DNA of 64,000 nt, from contig JAJECX010000003.1 of assembly GCA_022821805.1 (NCBI GenBank), forward strand, positions 310,001 through 374,000, given 5' to 3'. The notes below the pieces were generated by a model that was given only the letters and a program-made list of their open reading frames with translations, did not search any database and was not told the DNA's origin. This DNA is from Anaerolineae bacterium (GTDB lineage Bacteria; Chloroflexota; Anaerolineae; Aggregatilineales; Phototrophicaceae). Each line of letters opens with the position of its first letter. Position 1 is the stretch's first letter. Positions 1-8,875 of the stretch are shown piece by piece. A program made the position numbers and the translations under genes.

Positions 1-274
1 CGCCTATATTGAGACCGGCGCGCGCGTCGAGCGGGCGCTGGTGGATAAAATCGCCGTCGTCGGCCGGGACGCTCATGTGGGTTCCTGGCAAGATATGGGC
101 GATCTGAATATCACCAGCATCGGCAAGAACGCGCGCATCCCGCCTGGCTTCACCATTGGCGCGGGCACGGTGGTTGGCTCTGACTGTACGCATCAGAGCT
201 TCGACCGCTTTAGCGACATGACCGTTCCGGAAGGCAGCGATGTCGAATTCGCCTCGCGCTTGGGCAGGCGATAG
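1..274 (+). CDS. GlgC-like sugar nucleotidyltransferase, C-terminal end (partial)
   Basis: The gene runs in from the left edge; the open frame begins at base 2 and ends at TAG 272-274, giving about 90 residues. The residues form hexapeptide-repeat turns (ERALVDKIAVVGRDAHVG, then IGKNARIPPGFTIGAGTVVG), the left-handed beta-helix seen at the C-terminus of glucose-1-phosphate adenylyltransferases and related sugar-phosphate nucleotidyltransferases. ADP-glucose synthesis would fit the glycogen-binding and glycogen phosphorylase genes just downstream. The catalytic N-terminal domain is outside the window, so another hexapeptide nucleotidyltransferase or acyltransferase remains possible. Confidence 0.6.
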   Translation, partial: AYIETGARVERALVDKIAVVGRDAHVGSWQDMGDLNITSIGKNARIPPGFTIGAGTVVGSDCTHQSFDRFSDMTVPEGSDVEFASRLGRR

Positions 275-366
275 GAATCCGTTCTTGCGGCTGGCGAATT
301 GCCGCCCTTGAACGGCTTGACATAAACGTAAGCACGGCAAAAGACAAGCATTGGAGGGGCAAAGAA

Positions 367-1146
367 ATGGCCAAGATTAAAGTAGGTGTACAGCTGCATC
401 CGCAACGCGTCAGTTACGCGACCTACGCCGAGGCTGTCAAAGCGACCGAAGCCTTGGGCGTGGACACAATCTGGAATTGGGATCATTTCTTCCCGCTATA
501 TGGTGAGGGCGATGGGGAGCATTTCGAAGGCTGGACGCTGCTAACTGCCATTGCCATGTTAACATCTCGGGCGGAGATCGGTACGCTCGTCACCTGCAAC
601 AGCTACCGCAATCCGGCGCTGCTGACGCAGATGGCGAATACGCTCGACCATATTAGCGGCGGCCGCTTGATATTGGGCATCGGCGCCGGCTGGTTCGAGA
701 AAGATTATGTCGAGTTTGGTTATGAGTTTGGCACAGCCGGCAGCCGACTGCGCGATCTGGGCGAGGCGCTTCCCATCATCAAGGAACGAATGAACAAGGA
801 GCTGCCGCCGCCCGTGCGCGATCGCATCCCGATTATGATCGGCGGAGGCGGCGAAAAGGTTACGCTGAAATTGACGGCGATGCATGCTGACTCGTGGAAC
901 GGCTTTGGTCCGCCGGAAGAATGGGCGCGCAAGAATCGAATACTCGACAATTGGTGCGCGGAAGTCGGGCGGGACCCGGCTGAAATTGAGCGGACTGTCT
1001 CGATCACGCGTGAGGACGACATTGACGACAGCTTGGACGCCTACGCCGAGGCCGGCTGCGCGCACTTTATCCTGATGTCTGCCGTTCCCCCGAATTACGA
1101 TCGGGTCAATGCCTTGCTCGCCTGGCGCGACAAGGCGAACCGTTAG
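367..1146 (+). CDS. LLM-class flavin/F420-dependent oxidoreductase
   Basis: A 259-residue protein of the bacterial luciferase-like monooxygenase (TIM-barrel) family, whose members use reduced FMN or F420 for hydride transfer or monooxygenation. Family features include the N-terminal strand KVGVQLHPQ, the stretch DTIWNWDHFFP, GTLVTCNSYRNPALLTQ and the glycine-rich segment GGRLILGIGAGWFEKDYVEF near residues 97-117, followed by the IPIMIGGGGEKVTLKL strand. A good ribosome site (GGAGGGG, 353-359) sets the ATG start. The sequence alone does not tell F420 from FMN, and the substrate is unknown. It stands alone on the plus strand between the glycogen genes. Confidence 0.85.
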   Translation: MAKIKVGVQLHPQRVSYATYAEAVKATEALGVDTIWNWDHFFPLYGEGDGEHFEGWTLLTAIAMLTSRAEIGTLVTCNSYRNPALLTQMANTLDHISGGRLILGIGAGWFEKDYVEFGYEFGTAGSRLRDLGEALPIIKERMNKELPPPVRDRIPIMIGGGGEKVTLKLTAMHADSWNGFGPPEEWARKNRILDNWCAEVGRDPAEIERTVSITREDDIDDSLDAYAEAGCAHFILMSAVPPNYDRVNALLAWRDKANR

Positions 1147-1164
1147 GCGAGAAGGCGGCTGAGC

Positions 1165-1470
1165 TCAGGACGATTCCGCCTCGAAAGTTGTCACAACACA
1201 GTTGTCGCTGCCGTAGGGGTTTGGCGTGTAACTCTCGGCCTCCGCTTCGTTGATCCATGTTTCGCCATCAACCAAATAACGGTATTCGTACCGGCAGTTT
1301 GGATCCAGGAATATCCTCTTATGAAAGCGATTGCTCTTGAGCCGCTTCATAGGCGTCAATTCCCAGTCGTTAAAACTGCCAACCAGATGAACTGAATTGG
1401 CGTCCGGCAGTGTCTCAGTGTGGAAGGACACGATGATTTTTCCGCTTTTATGCGGCGACTTCTTAATCAT
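1165..1470 (-). CDS. Small stand-alone glycogen-binding (CBM48/AMPK-beta-like) protein
   Basis: A protein of about 101 residues that is almost entirely one CBM48 / isoamylase-N-like fold: VHLVGSFNDWELTPMKRL, then CRYEYRYLVDGETWINE and the SYTPNPYGSDNCVV end. This module binds alpha-glucans in AMPK-beta subunits and branching enzymes; here it has no catalytic partner domain. An ATG at 1470 preceded by GAGG seven bases upstream fits better than the TTG at 1476. That TTG overlaps the stop of the truncated upstream copy (TTGA), so the two were probably co-transcribed. A role as a glycogen-targeting or scaffold protein for the adjacent phosphorylase is inferred. Confidence 0.75.
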   Translation of the reverse strand: MIKKSPHKSGKIIVSFHTETLPDANSVHLVGSFNDWELTPMKRLKSNRFHKRIFLDPNCRYEYRYLVDGETWINEAEAESYTPNPYGSDNCVVTTFEAESS

Positions 1471-1472
1471 AA

Positions 1473-1661
1473 TCAAACCTCAACTACGGAATTGTCTCCG
1501 CTAAATGGATTGGGGACGTATTCGTCGGCATCCCAGTCGTTGTGCCATTCTATATCGTTGATCAGATAACGGAACTGATAACTACCGTATTTTGCCAGCG
1601 CGACTGTTCCAAGCGCTGAGCAAACCACTAAAGTAAAGCAGCAACACTTCCATCCTATCAT
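1473..1661 (-). pseudogene. Truncated second CBM48 copy
   Basis: A 62-codon frame whose last ~38 codons match the C-terminal half of the neighbouring CBM48 protein: YQFRYLINDIEWHNDWDADE then YVPNPFSGDNSVV, against YEYRYLVDGETWINEAEAES then YTPNPYGSDNCVV. The preceding ~24 residues (CCCFTLVVCSALGTVALA) do not look like the missing N-terminal half, which carries the GSFNDW strand. No other frame upstream to 1890 restores it. It is probably a decayed tandem duplicate. The hydrophobic start could by chance act as a signal peptide, so expression of a short product cannot be excluded. Confidence 0.55.
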
Positions 1662-1889
1662 AAGTAGCGACGAGACCGAAATCGTATGCGCGATTTTGCC
1701 AAGAATTCGCTGCGAAATTCGTCAAGATTGGTGGCGCAATGTGAAATGCTTCCGTGATAGGCGATGTTCGTTGTAAGCCGGGCGCTTCGCTTTCCACGAC
1801 GAAAGTCAAGCTGGAATTGTTCCGGAATAAAGCTAGAATATGCCACTTGAAATTCAGGAAACTTCGCAATCCGCAAGGGAGCAGGTCCA

Positions 1890-4457
1890 ATGGTGCAACC
1901 GGTCGCGCGAGTCAATGTAGCGCCAAAACTGCCGCTTCAGCTTGGGCGGCTTCATGAGTTGACCTACAACCTCCGCTGGTCCTGGGACCACGAGTCGATC
2001 GCCTTGTTCCGCCGTCTCGATCCGGATCTGTGGGAGGAGACGGGTCACAACCCCGAATGGATGTTAGGTCGGATGAGCCAGGAGCGCTTGAACGACTTGG
2101 TTCACGATACCTCCTTCATGGCGCATTACGCCCGCGTTTGCCGGGCTTTCGACGAGTACCTGCGCGCGGAGCATACCTGGTTTGCCGGGAAGTTCAGCCA
2201 GCTGGAGCGCCAGCCGCTCATCGCTTACTTTTCTATGGAGTTCGGCTTGACCGAGTGCCTGCAGAATTACTCCGGCGGCTTGGGCGTGCTCAGCGGCGAT
2301 CATCTCAAAAGCGCCAGCGATTTGGGCCTTCCTCTGGTTGGCGTAGGCATACTGTACCAGGAAGGCTATTTTCAGCAGTACCTCAATGCGGATGGCTTTC
2401 AGCAGGAGTCGTACCCGCTGAATGACTACGTCAATCAGCCGGTAAAGCTCCAGACAGACGCCGCGGGCCAGCCGGTCAAGATAACGGTACCCTTGCCCGG
2501 TCGCGAGCTATATGCGCAGATTTGGAAAGTGCGGGTGGGGCGCGCGTCCATTTATCTGCTGGATACCAATATCGACGAGAACCTGCTGGAAGAAGATCGC
2601 AATCTTACCGACCGGCTCTATGGCGGCGATCGGCGCACGCGCATCCGACAGGAGATGCTCTTGGGCATCGGCGGCGTCCGGCTGCTGCGCGCCTTAAAAA
2701 TTGAAGCCGACATCTTTCATATGAATGAGGGACATTCCGCCTTCCTGCTGCTGGAGCGCATCCGCAATTATATGTTCGATTATCAGCATTCCTTTGAGCA
2801 AGCCAAGGCCTTGACGGCAGCGAGCAGCGTATTCACCGTGCATACGCCCGTGCCGGCCGGGTTGGAACGCTTCGAGTTTGATCTCATTGATGAGCATTTC
2901 ACCGATCTGATGGCTGAACTAGGACTTTCGCGCGATCAGTTTCTTGATCTCGGCCGTGAAGATATGGGGCATTACCAGCTCTTTTCGATGTCCGTGATGG
3001 CGCTGCATATGTCATCGGGCACAAATGGAGTAGCGGAATTACACGGTGAAGTCTCGCGCGATATGTGGAAATGGGTTTATCCCAAGGTGCCGGTGCACGA
3101 GGTGCCGATCCGCGCGATCACCAATGGCGTGCACGTTCAAACCTGGGTCAGCCAGGAAATGTCGCAGCTATTCGACCGTTATCTCGACCCGGGTTGGCGC
3201 TCGGAAGAATCGCGGCGCGAAGTCTGGGAAGGTGTGGCGAGCATCCCGGATGCCGAGCTTTGGCGCACGCATGTACGGCGCCGTGAACGGCTAGTTGCCT
3301 TTGCCCGCGACCGCTTGCGCCTGCAGCTTCAGCGCCGCGGCGTCTCACAGACGGAAATCGAGGAAGCGGACGAGGCGCTGAATCCAGACGCGCTCACGAT
3401 AGGATTCGCCCGGCGGTTCGCCACCTATAAACGCGCCACCCTGATCTTCCGCGACTTGGGCCGCCTGCGCAAACTGATGACCGATCCTGAGCGCCCGGTC
3501 CAGTTCATTTTCGCTGGCAAGGCGCACCCGCGCGATAACGAAGGCAAGGAATTGATCCGCACCATCGTCAACGTGGCTCGCGATCCTGATTTTCGCAATT
3601 CAGTTGTATTCCTCGAAAATTACGACATGAATGTCGCCCGCTACATGGTCCAGGGAGTCGATGTTTGGTTGAACAATCCGCGCCGCCCGAAAGAAGCCAG
3701 CGGAACCAGCGGAATGAAAGTCATTTACAACGGCGGGCTAAACTGCAGCATCCCCGATGGCTGGTGGGCGGAGGCTTATCGCGGCGATATCGGCTGGTCG
3801 ATCGGCCATGGCGAAGAATATCGTGAAGACGAATGGGCGCATCAGGATTACGTGGAAAGTCAAGCGCTTTACAATTTGCTCGAACAAGATATCGTGCCCC
3901 TGTTCTATCGGCAGGCGCGCGATGGTCTGCCGCGCGAGTGGATCCGCCGCGTCAAGCGCAGCATGCGAGAGCTGGCGCCGCGATTTAATACGCATCGTAT
4001 GGTGCAACAGTACACGGAAGAATTCTATATGCCGCGGTTTCAGGTCAGCCAGGCGATGAGCGGCGCGAACTTCGAATGCGCTGCCGCCTTTGTTGATTGG
4101 CAGCGCCATCTTGAAGAGGCTTGGCAAGACGTGTCCGTTCTCGATGTGGATATCCGCGATGGCGATGTCGAAATTGGCAGCCGCACGACGATTCGCACGC
4201 GCGTGGCGCTGGGGCAGCTCTGCCCGCGCGATGTGACGGTGCAACTCTATTTCGGCATGCTCGACAGCGCCGGCAACATACGCGAGGGCGAAGCGGTTGA
4301 AATGCGTATCGATGGCGAAAACGGGAGCGGCGCCTACACTTATGCCGCCGATCACGTCTACCTAAAGACGGGAAATGTCGGCTTTTCCGTGCGCGTGCTG
4401 CCGCATCACGAGTACATGCATACTTCGATTGTTCCGCACAAGATCGTCTGGGCATGA
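1890..4457 (+). CDS. glgP: Alpha-glucan (glycogen) phosphorylase, DUF3417 type
   Basis: An 855-residue GT35 phosphorylase that releases glucose-1-phosphate from glycogen or maltodextrin. It is the shorter bacterial/archaeal form with an N-terminal DUF3417 region (residues ~15-115, LHELTYNLRWSWDHESIALF). Then come the catalytic start LIAYFSMEFGLTE and NYSGGLGVLSGDHLKSASD, and the PLP site EASGTSGMK with Lys610, followed by DGWWAEAY. A ribosome site GGGAG sits eight bases before the ATG. It lies beside the CBM48 genes (divergent) and downstream of a GlgC-like gene, so this is a glycogen-turnover locus. The window has a second phosphorylase of the classical type at 47888-50362. Confidence 0.95.
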   Translation: MVQPVARVNVAPKLPLQLGRLHELTYNLRWSWDHESIALFRRLDPDLWEETGHNPEWMLGRMSQERLNDLVHDTSFMAHYARVCRAFDEYLRAEHTWFAGKFSQLERQPLIAYFSMEFGLTECLQNYSGGLGVLSGDHLKSASDLGLPLVGVGILYQEGYFQQYLNADGFQQESYPLNDYVNQPVKLQTDAAGQPVKITVPLPGRELYAQIWKVRVGRASIYLLDTNIDENLLEEDRNLTDRLYGGDRRTRIRQEMLLGIGGVRLLRALKIEADIFHMNEGHSAFLLLERIRNYMFDYQHSFEQAKALTAASSVFTVHTPVPAGLERFEFDLIDEHFTDLMAELGLSRDQFLDLGREDMGHYQLFSMSVMALHMSSGTNGVAELHGEVSRDMWKWVYPKVPVHEVPIRAITNGVHVQTWVSQEMSQLFDRYLDPGWRSEESRREVWEGVASIPDAELWRTHVRRRERLVAFARDRLRLQLQRRGVSQTEIEEADEALNPDALTIGFARRFATYKRATLIFRDLGRLRKLMTDPERPVQFIFAGKAHPRDNEGKELIRTIVNVARDPDFRNSVVFLENYDMNVARYMVQGVDVWLNNPRRPKEASGTSGMKVIYNGGLNCSIPDGWWAEAYRGDIGWSIGHGEEYREDEWAHQDYVESQALYNLLEQDIVPLFYRQARDGLPREWIRRVKRSMRELAPRFNTHRMVQQYTEEFYMPRFQVSQAMSGANFECAAAFVDWQRHLEEAWQDVSVLDVDIRDGDVEIGSRTTIRTRVALGQLCPRDVTVQLYFGMLDSAGNIREGEAVEMRIDGENGSGAYTYAADHVYLKTGNVGFSVRVLPHHEYMHTSIVPHKIVWA

Positions 4458-4537
4458 GGCGCGCAGAGCGAATTGACCGCTGGGGCGGCATCGTCTAGAA
4501 TACGCACGGACAACGGATTCATATAAAGATTGACTCC

Positions 4538-5914
4538 ATGCAGTATTACATTTGGACGCTCGGCTGTCAGATGAATGTGGCGGATTCCCAGTTGTTGGCA
4601 TCCGAGCTGGAAAAACTGGGGCACAGCGCCGCCGACAATGGCGACGATGCTGATATCATGGTCGTGAATACCTGTGTCGTGCGCCAAAGCGCCGAAGACA
4701 AGGGCTTGGGGCGGCTGCAGCTGCTGAGCAAGGTAAAAGAAGCGCAGCCGGACAAGGTGATCGGCGTGATGGGCTGCATGGTTGGCGTGCGCGACCCGCT
4801 TTGGATGCGCCAGCGGCTGCCTTACGTTGATGTATTCATGCCGCCGTCGGATCCGGCGCCCATGGTCAGTTTCCTGCGAGAGCGCATGGACGAAGCCCGC
4901 ATTCTTGAGTTGGAGTCGGATGCGCGAGTTCAGCGAGATTCACTTCAGGACGGCGAGTTCGTGCTGCCTTTGCATGAGCGCGGCGAATTGGTGAGCGCGC
5001 ACGTGCCCATCGTATACGGCTGTTCTCATGCCTGTACGTTCTGCATCATTCCCTTCCGCCGCGGTGTCGAGCGCAGCCGGCGCGTCGGCGATATCCTGTC
5101 GCACATCCGCAGCCTGGCGCAACAAGGCGTGAAAGAAGTGACGCTGCTGGGGCAAATCGTTGACCGCTATGGCAAAGATATCCCTGACGGTCCCGACTTG
5201 GGGGATCTGCTGCATATTGTGCACGAGGTCGCCGACGAGGTCGGCATTGAGCGCATTCGTTTCCTCACCAGTCATCCCAACTGGATGACGGAAAAGCTGC
5301 TGAAGACGGTCGCCGAGCTTCCGCGCGTCATGCCGCACATCGAGGCGCCGATTCAGGCGGGCGATGACGCGGTGCTGGCGCGGATGCGGCGCGGCTACAC
5401 GGCTGATCAATACCGAAAACTGGTGGGCAAGATTCGCAAGATCATTCCGCAGGTGGCGATTCATACCGATATCATCGTCGGTTTTCCCGGTGAAACACGC
5501 GCGCAGTTTATGGAGACGTATCGCATTCTTGAAGAGCTCAAGCTCGACAAGGCGCACCTGGCGCGCTATAGCCCGCGGCCGCAGACGGTCAGCGACCGGC
5601 GAATGAACGACGATGTGCCGGACCAGGAAAAGCGCGAGCGCCACCGTATGCTGGAGGACTTGCAAACGCGCGTCGTGGCGCAGATCAACGCGCAGTTTCT
5701 TGGTGAACGGGTCGAAGTCTTGGTCGAAGACCGATACAAAGGCCGATGGCGCGCGCGTACACCGCAAAACAAGCTGGTTTTCTTTGAAGCCGAGGGCGAA
5801 TGGAAGGGCAGATTGGCCACGGTTGAAGTTACCTGGACCGGTCCTTGGAGCATGCAAGCGCGCTTGCCGGAGGAGCAGCCGCAGGTCGATCCCTTGCTTG
5901 TCCTCGCCGGTTGA
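4538..5914 (+). CDS. miaB: tRNA-2-methylthio-N6-dimethylallyladenosine synthase
   Basis: A 458-residue radical-SAM methylthiotransferase acting on i6A37 of tRNAs. The N-terminal UPF0004 domain keeps the three auxiliary-cluster cysteines (Cys10 in LGCQMN, Cys46 in NTCVV, Cys80 in GCMVG). The radical-SAM motif CSHACTFC provides Cys162, Cys166 and Cys169, and a TRAM domain closes the protein (residues ~380-445). The usual LGQNVNSY stretch reads LGQIVDRYG here, so a related MiaB-clade activity is possible. The next gene starts inside its stop codon (TGATG), which suggests coupling. Confidence 0.92.
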   Translation: MQYYIWTLGCQMNVADSQLLASELEKLGHSAADNGDDADIMVVNTCVVRQSAEDKGLGRLQLLSKVKEAQPDKVIGVMGCMVGVRDPLWMRQRLPYVDVFMPPSDPAPMVSFLRERMDEARILELESDARVQRDSLQDGEFVLPLHERGELVSAHVPIVYGCSHACTFCIIPFRRGVERSRRVGDILSHIRSLAQQGVKEVTLLGQIVDRYGKDIPDGPDLGDLLHIVHEVADEVGIERIRFLTSHPNWMTEKLLKTVAELPRVMPHIEAPIQAGDDAVLARMRRGYTADQYRKLVGKIRKIIPQVAIHTDIIVGFPGETRAQFMETYRILEELKLDKAHLARYSPRPQTVSDRRMNDDVPDQEKRERHRMLEDLQTRVVAQINAQFLGERVEVLVEDRYKGRWRARTPQNKLVFFEAEGEWKGRLATVEVTWTGPWSMQARLPEEQPQVDPLLVLAG

Positions 5915-6648
5915 TGTATACGCTTGTCTTACAATCAATATCGCTTTTGATCAGGCGCTTGCTGGTTGCGCTCATTTGTTTGAGTTTGGCTGCTTGCAAT
6001 CTGCAAGACCGGACGACCGGGTCGGCAGGGAGCGAACCGACCGAGGCGCCCTCCGGTCCCCCGACCATTCAAATCGCATCACCAAACGAAGGCGCCGAGT
6101 ACGTTATTGGCGAGGAGATCCTGGTTTCTGTACTGGCTGCTGACAGCATCGGCGTGACCCGCGTACAGCTTTTCGTTGACAATCAGATCGTTCGCACAGT
6201 CTCCTCCGAATCGCTACAGGGAAACCTCGAGTTGTCGGCGATTCTCAATTATGTGCCTCAGCGCGCCGATCTCGGTACGACCACTTTGCGGGCGCTGGCG
6301 TACCGTTTGGCCGTCGTCAGCGAGCCTGATGAGATCACCGTTGTTGTGCGCGAATCGCCGGCGCAGGTGATCGCGACGCCGATTCAGCAGTCCAACGTGC
6401 CCTTTATTCCCAACGATGGCGTCTGTCGCGCTTTGGTCAACGTCGGCGGCTTGAATTTCCGCACCGGACCGAGCACTGGTTTCCAGATTATCACTGTGCT
6501 CGGCAGCGGCACATTGGCGCCGATCACGGGCCGTAACAGTGAGCATAGCTGGTGGCGCTTGAATGTTGACAATCGCGCTGGTTGGGTCAGTGGCGACTTC
6601 ACTACCGAATACGGAGACTGCAGCCGCGTGCTGGTGGTGGCCGGCTGA
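5914..6648 (+). CDS. Lipoprotein with Ig-like and SH3b domains
   Basis: A 244-residue exported lipoprotein. A start at ATG 5914 (one base shared with the miaB stop) gives a proper signal peptide, LLIRRLLVALICLSLAAC, with lipobox LAAC and lipidated Cys28; an upstream in-frame ATG at 5845 would bury it. Residues ~50-130 resemble a bacterial Ig-like/cadherin-like strand domain (PTIQIASPNEGAEYVIGEEI). Residues ~165-230 form an SH3b domain (NFRTGPSTGFQIITVLGSGT, then WWRLNVDNRAGWVSGDF), a fold that often binds cell-wall material. The function is probably envelope-related; no enzyme domain is visible. Confidence 0.8.
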   Translation: MYTLVLQSISLLIRRLLVALICLSLAACNLQDRTTGSAGSEPTEAPSGPPTIQIASPNEGAEYVIGEEILVSVLAADSIGVTRVQLFVDNQIVRTVSSESLQGNLELSAILNYVPQRADLGTTTLRALAYRLAVVSEPDEITVVVRESPAQVIATPIQQSNVPFIPNDGVCRALVNVGGLNFRTGPSTGFQIITVLGSGTLAPITGRNSEHSWWRLNVDNRAGWVSGDFTTEYGDCSRVLVVAG

Positions 6649-6755
6649 GGGATCCGGGAACGGAAGCTCGGCTCGCCGTTTCCGCATCGCGCGACAATAT
6701 AATAATCTCGCAAACTTGCCCTGCGAGAGACGCGGATTTTCTTCGCCTTCGGCAG

Positions 6756-6785
6756 TTGGCTGTGTTAAAATCAAAGTCGTATACT
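6756..6785 (+). promoter_or_regulatory. Candidate sigma70-type promoter before the 6812 gene
   Basis: TTGGCT (6756-6761), an 18-base spacer and TATACT (6780-6785) place a start of transcription about 20 bases before the ATG at 6812. The -10 matches consensus at five of six positions and the -35 at four. Confidence 0.4.
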
Positions 6786-6811
6786 CCTCGAGTTTCGCAT
6801 AGGCAAGCGGT

Positions 6812-8800
6812 ATGGCTTTGGCGATGAAGCGGATCATGTTGGTCACGCGGAATGTGCAGTTTGCCATTGATGTCAAGCGGGCATTGGAGGCGCTTGGCGA
6901 ATACAGTGTGACGACAGTCACGGACATACGCAACGCCGTCGAGCAGCTAAGCGAAGGGGCGCAGAGCCTGGTGCTGCTGGACACAACGAATCTCTCAATT
7001 TCACCCGCGATCATGATCGAAGTGATTCGGGCGCGGAAAGCTGATATCGCCATCGTTTTGGCGCCCGATTCTCCCGAAGCGCATGACCTCGCCCGCATTT
7101 ACCGGGCGCAGGGCGTCGTTGACATTCCGGTAATGGCGCGCGATCTAATACCAGTATTGGATGCTGCGCTGCATGTTGAGGATGATCCGCTGCCGCCGAC
7201 GCAGGCATCGCTTGCTGTCGATGTGGGCGAGGATACGATTTATATCGAAACGCTGGTAGATGATGTGCTTGAGGAAGAGTTGGCGCTCAATTATACGCGC
7301 CGCCGGCTGCAAGCTTCTTACGAACTGCTTCACCCGAGCGGCGAGTCCGCGGAGCGGAAAGCCTCCAGCAGCGCGCTTGAGGTCTTGGTCGAGCCTGCCG
7401 ATGAAGGCGACACCGTACGATATCGGTATGTCGCGGCCGATGACGAAGAGTCTGCTACAACCTTGCAGCTATCGGAACTGGATTTACAGGAAACTCCCCT
7501 CGCAGCCAACGCCGGAAGCGAGACGGTAGGTGACCTGAGAAATGCGATTGCCGGCAAACATAGTGGAGACGCACAGCCGCAGAAAAAGCCGCTGCCGGCG
7601 ACCGAAGAGACGTATCCGGAGCGCGGCGAGGCTTTCGAAAACATGTTGAGCGCCCTGCTCGATGAAAGCACGCAACTGGAAAACTTGACGCTGGAATCGC
7701 TCTTTGACACGACGCGAGAGCTGCCGGGCGCGCTCGGCGACGGCGTTGTGCCCGCTTGGCTGCGCGAGACGGAGAAATTCATCCGCGAACCAGGCTTCCT
7801 GTCGGAGATGGCTGAACTGGCGGAGAGCCTACCGCCGTTGGAACCGCCGGTCGAAGGCGGCGCAACGACGGCGCCATCCGCTGTGAGGGGCGCCACGGTC
7901 GAAGAAGCCGCCGTTGAGCCCGAAATTGCTTCCGCGGATGAAACGGAAAAGACCAGTATCGCGCAAGGGAGGTCCCAACCGGAAGCGGACGCTTCGCCGC
8001 TTCAAGATCCGTCTTTGGCGCCGCTCTGGAGCCGCGATGACGATCCGCTGCTTGCGCAACTGGCGGTAACCGTGACGCATATGACAACCGAATTGACGGC
8101 GGACGCGACGGTATTGGCGCGCGACAATCGGATCGTAGCTTTTTCGGGCGAGATGCCGCTGGAGAAATTTCGCGCTCTCCGCCGTATCATTGGAGACGAC
8201 TGGGCCGCGGACCAAACCCAATCCCGCATTCGTTTCATCAAGCTGCCGGAAAGCGCTATGGACTACATGCTATACTCCCGTGGCTCGGTAGGCGATTTTA
8301 CCCTGACGATGGTCTTCGCTGGTGGCCGGCAACTGCGCGATATTCGGCGACAAGGCGATCGCATGCTTCGGGCATTGGATGCGTCGCCGGTTGCTGATTC
8401 GGCGCAGTTTGAAGCCGAAGCTGTCGAGTCGTCCCCGGATTCCGATTCGAGACAGCCATTCGCATTTGTATGGTTGGTGGATGATTCAGCGCGGTTGTTG
8501 CAGCGGCCGGTCGCCGAACAATTGGTATTCTGGCTGGAGGTTCAGCTAAACAGCTTGAATTGGGAGATAAAGCGGTTGGATGTGCATCAGGACTTCATCT
8601 ATCTCTGCGCCGATGTGCCCGGGCGAGACTCGCCCGATGCGCTGGTTCGCACTGTTATGGATCGCGCGCGTCAGATCGCCTGCTCGGAAGACAGTTCATT
8701 GCCCCAAGACTTGTGGGCTGACGCTTACCTCGTATTGCAACCCGGACGCGATATAAGCGATCGGGAATTGCAGCGCTTCCTGCAATTTGCCCGCGCCTGA
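6812..8800 (+). CDS. Receiver-like / roadblock-like / degenerate Y1-transposase-like fusion protein
   Basis: A 662-residue protein of unknown role with three recognisable parts. Residues ~5-115 resemble a response-regulator receiver (KRIMLVTRNVQFAIDVKRAL, then SLVLLDTTNL). Residues ~130-400 are acidic and low in complexity. Residues ~410-525 resemble a roadblock/LC7 fold (TVTHMTTELTADATVLARDN, then GDFTLTMVFAGGRQLRDIRR). Residues 550-662 follow the layout of IS200/Y1 transposases (WEIKRLDVHQDFIYLCAD, then SPDALVRTVMDRA and LWADAYLV). The HUH-type DHVH site reads DFIY and the tyrosine region reads RFLQF, so nuclease activity is not expected. Roadblock domains usually partner small GTPases, but none is adjacent. 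All domain calls are by eye. Confidence 0.6.
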   Translation: MALAMKRIMLVTRNVQFAIDVKRALEALGEYSVTTVTDIRNAVEQLSEGAQSLVLLDTTNLSISPAIMIEVIRARKADIAIVLAPDSPEAHDLARIYRAQGVVDIPVMARDLIPVLDAALHVEDDPLPPTQASLAVDVGEDTIYIETLVDDVLEEELALNYTRRRLQASYELLHPSGESAERKASSSALEVLVEPADEGDTVRYRYVAADDEESATTLQLSELDLQETPLAANAGSETVGDLRNAIAGKHSGDAQPQKKPLPATEETYPERGEAFENMLSALLDESTQLENLTLESLFDTTRELPGALGDGVVPAWLRETEKFIREPGFLSEMAELAESLPPLEPPVEGGATTAPSAVRGATVEEAAVEPEIASADETEKTSIAQGRSQPEADASPLQDPSLAPLWSRDDDPLLAQLAVTVTHMTTELTADATVLARDNRIVAFSGEMPLEKFRALRRIIGDDWAADQTQSRIRFIKLPESAMDYMLYSRGSVGDFTLTMVFAGGRQLRDIRRQGDRMLRALDASPVADSAQFEAEAVESSPDSDSRQPFAFVWLVDDSARLLQRPVAEQLVFWLEVQLNSLNWEIKRLDVHQDFIYLCADVPGRDSPDALVRTVMDRARQIACSEDSSLPQDLWADAYLVLQPGRDISDRELQRFLQFARA

Positions 8801-8875
8801 GGCAGCGCGCGCAGCAAATTCGCCTGTCAGTTTGACTGACCATCGGCTATACTCTCCCCACATCCGCAGTCTCAT

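Noticed and set aside
4940-5938. A 332-codon open frame on the minus strand
   Set aside because: It lies fully antisense to miaB, whose family motifs are unmistakable; the minus-strand protein has no recognisable features or ribosome site.
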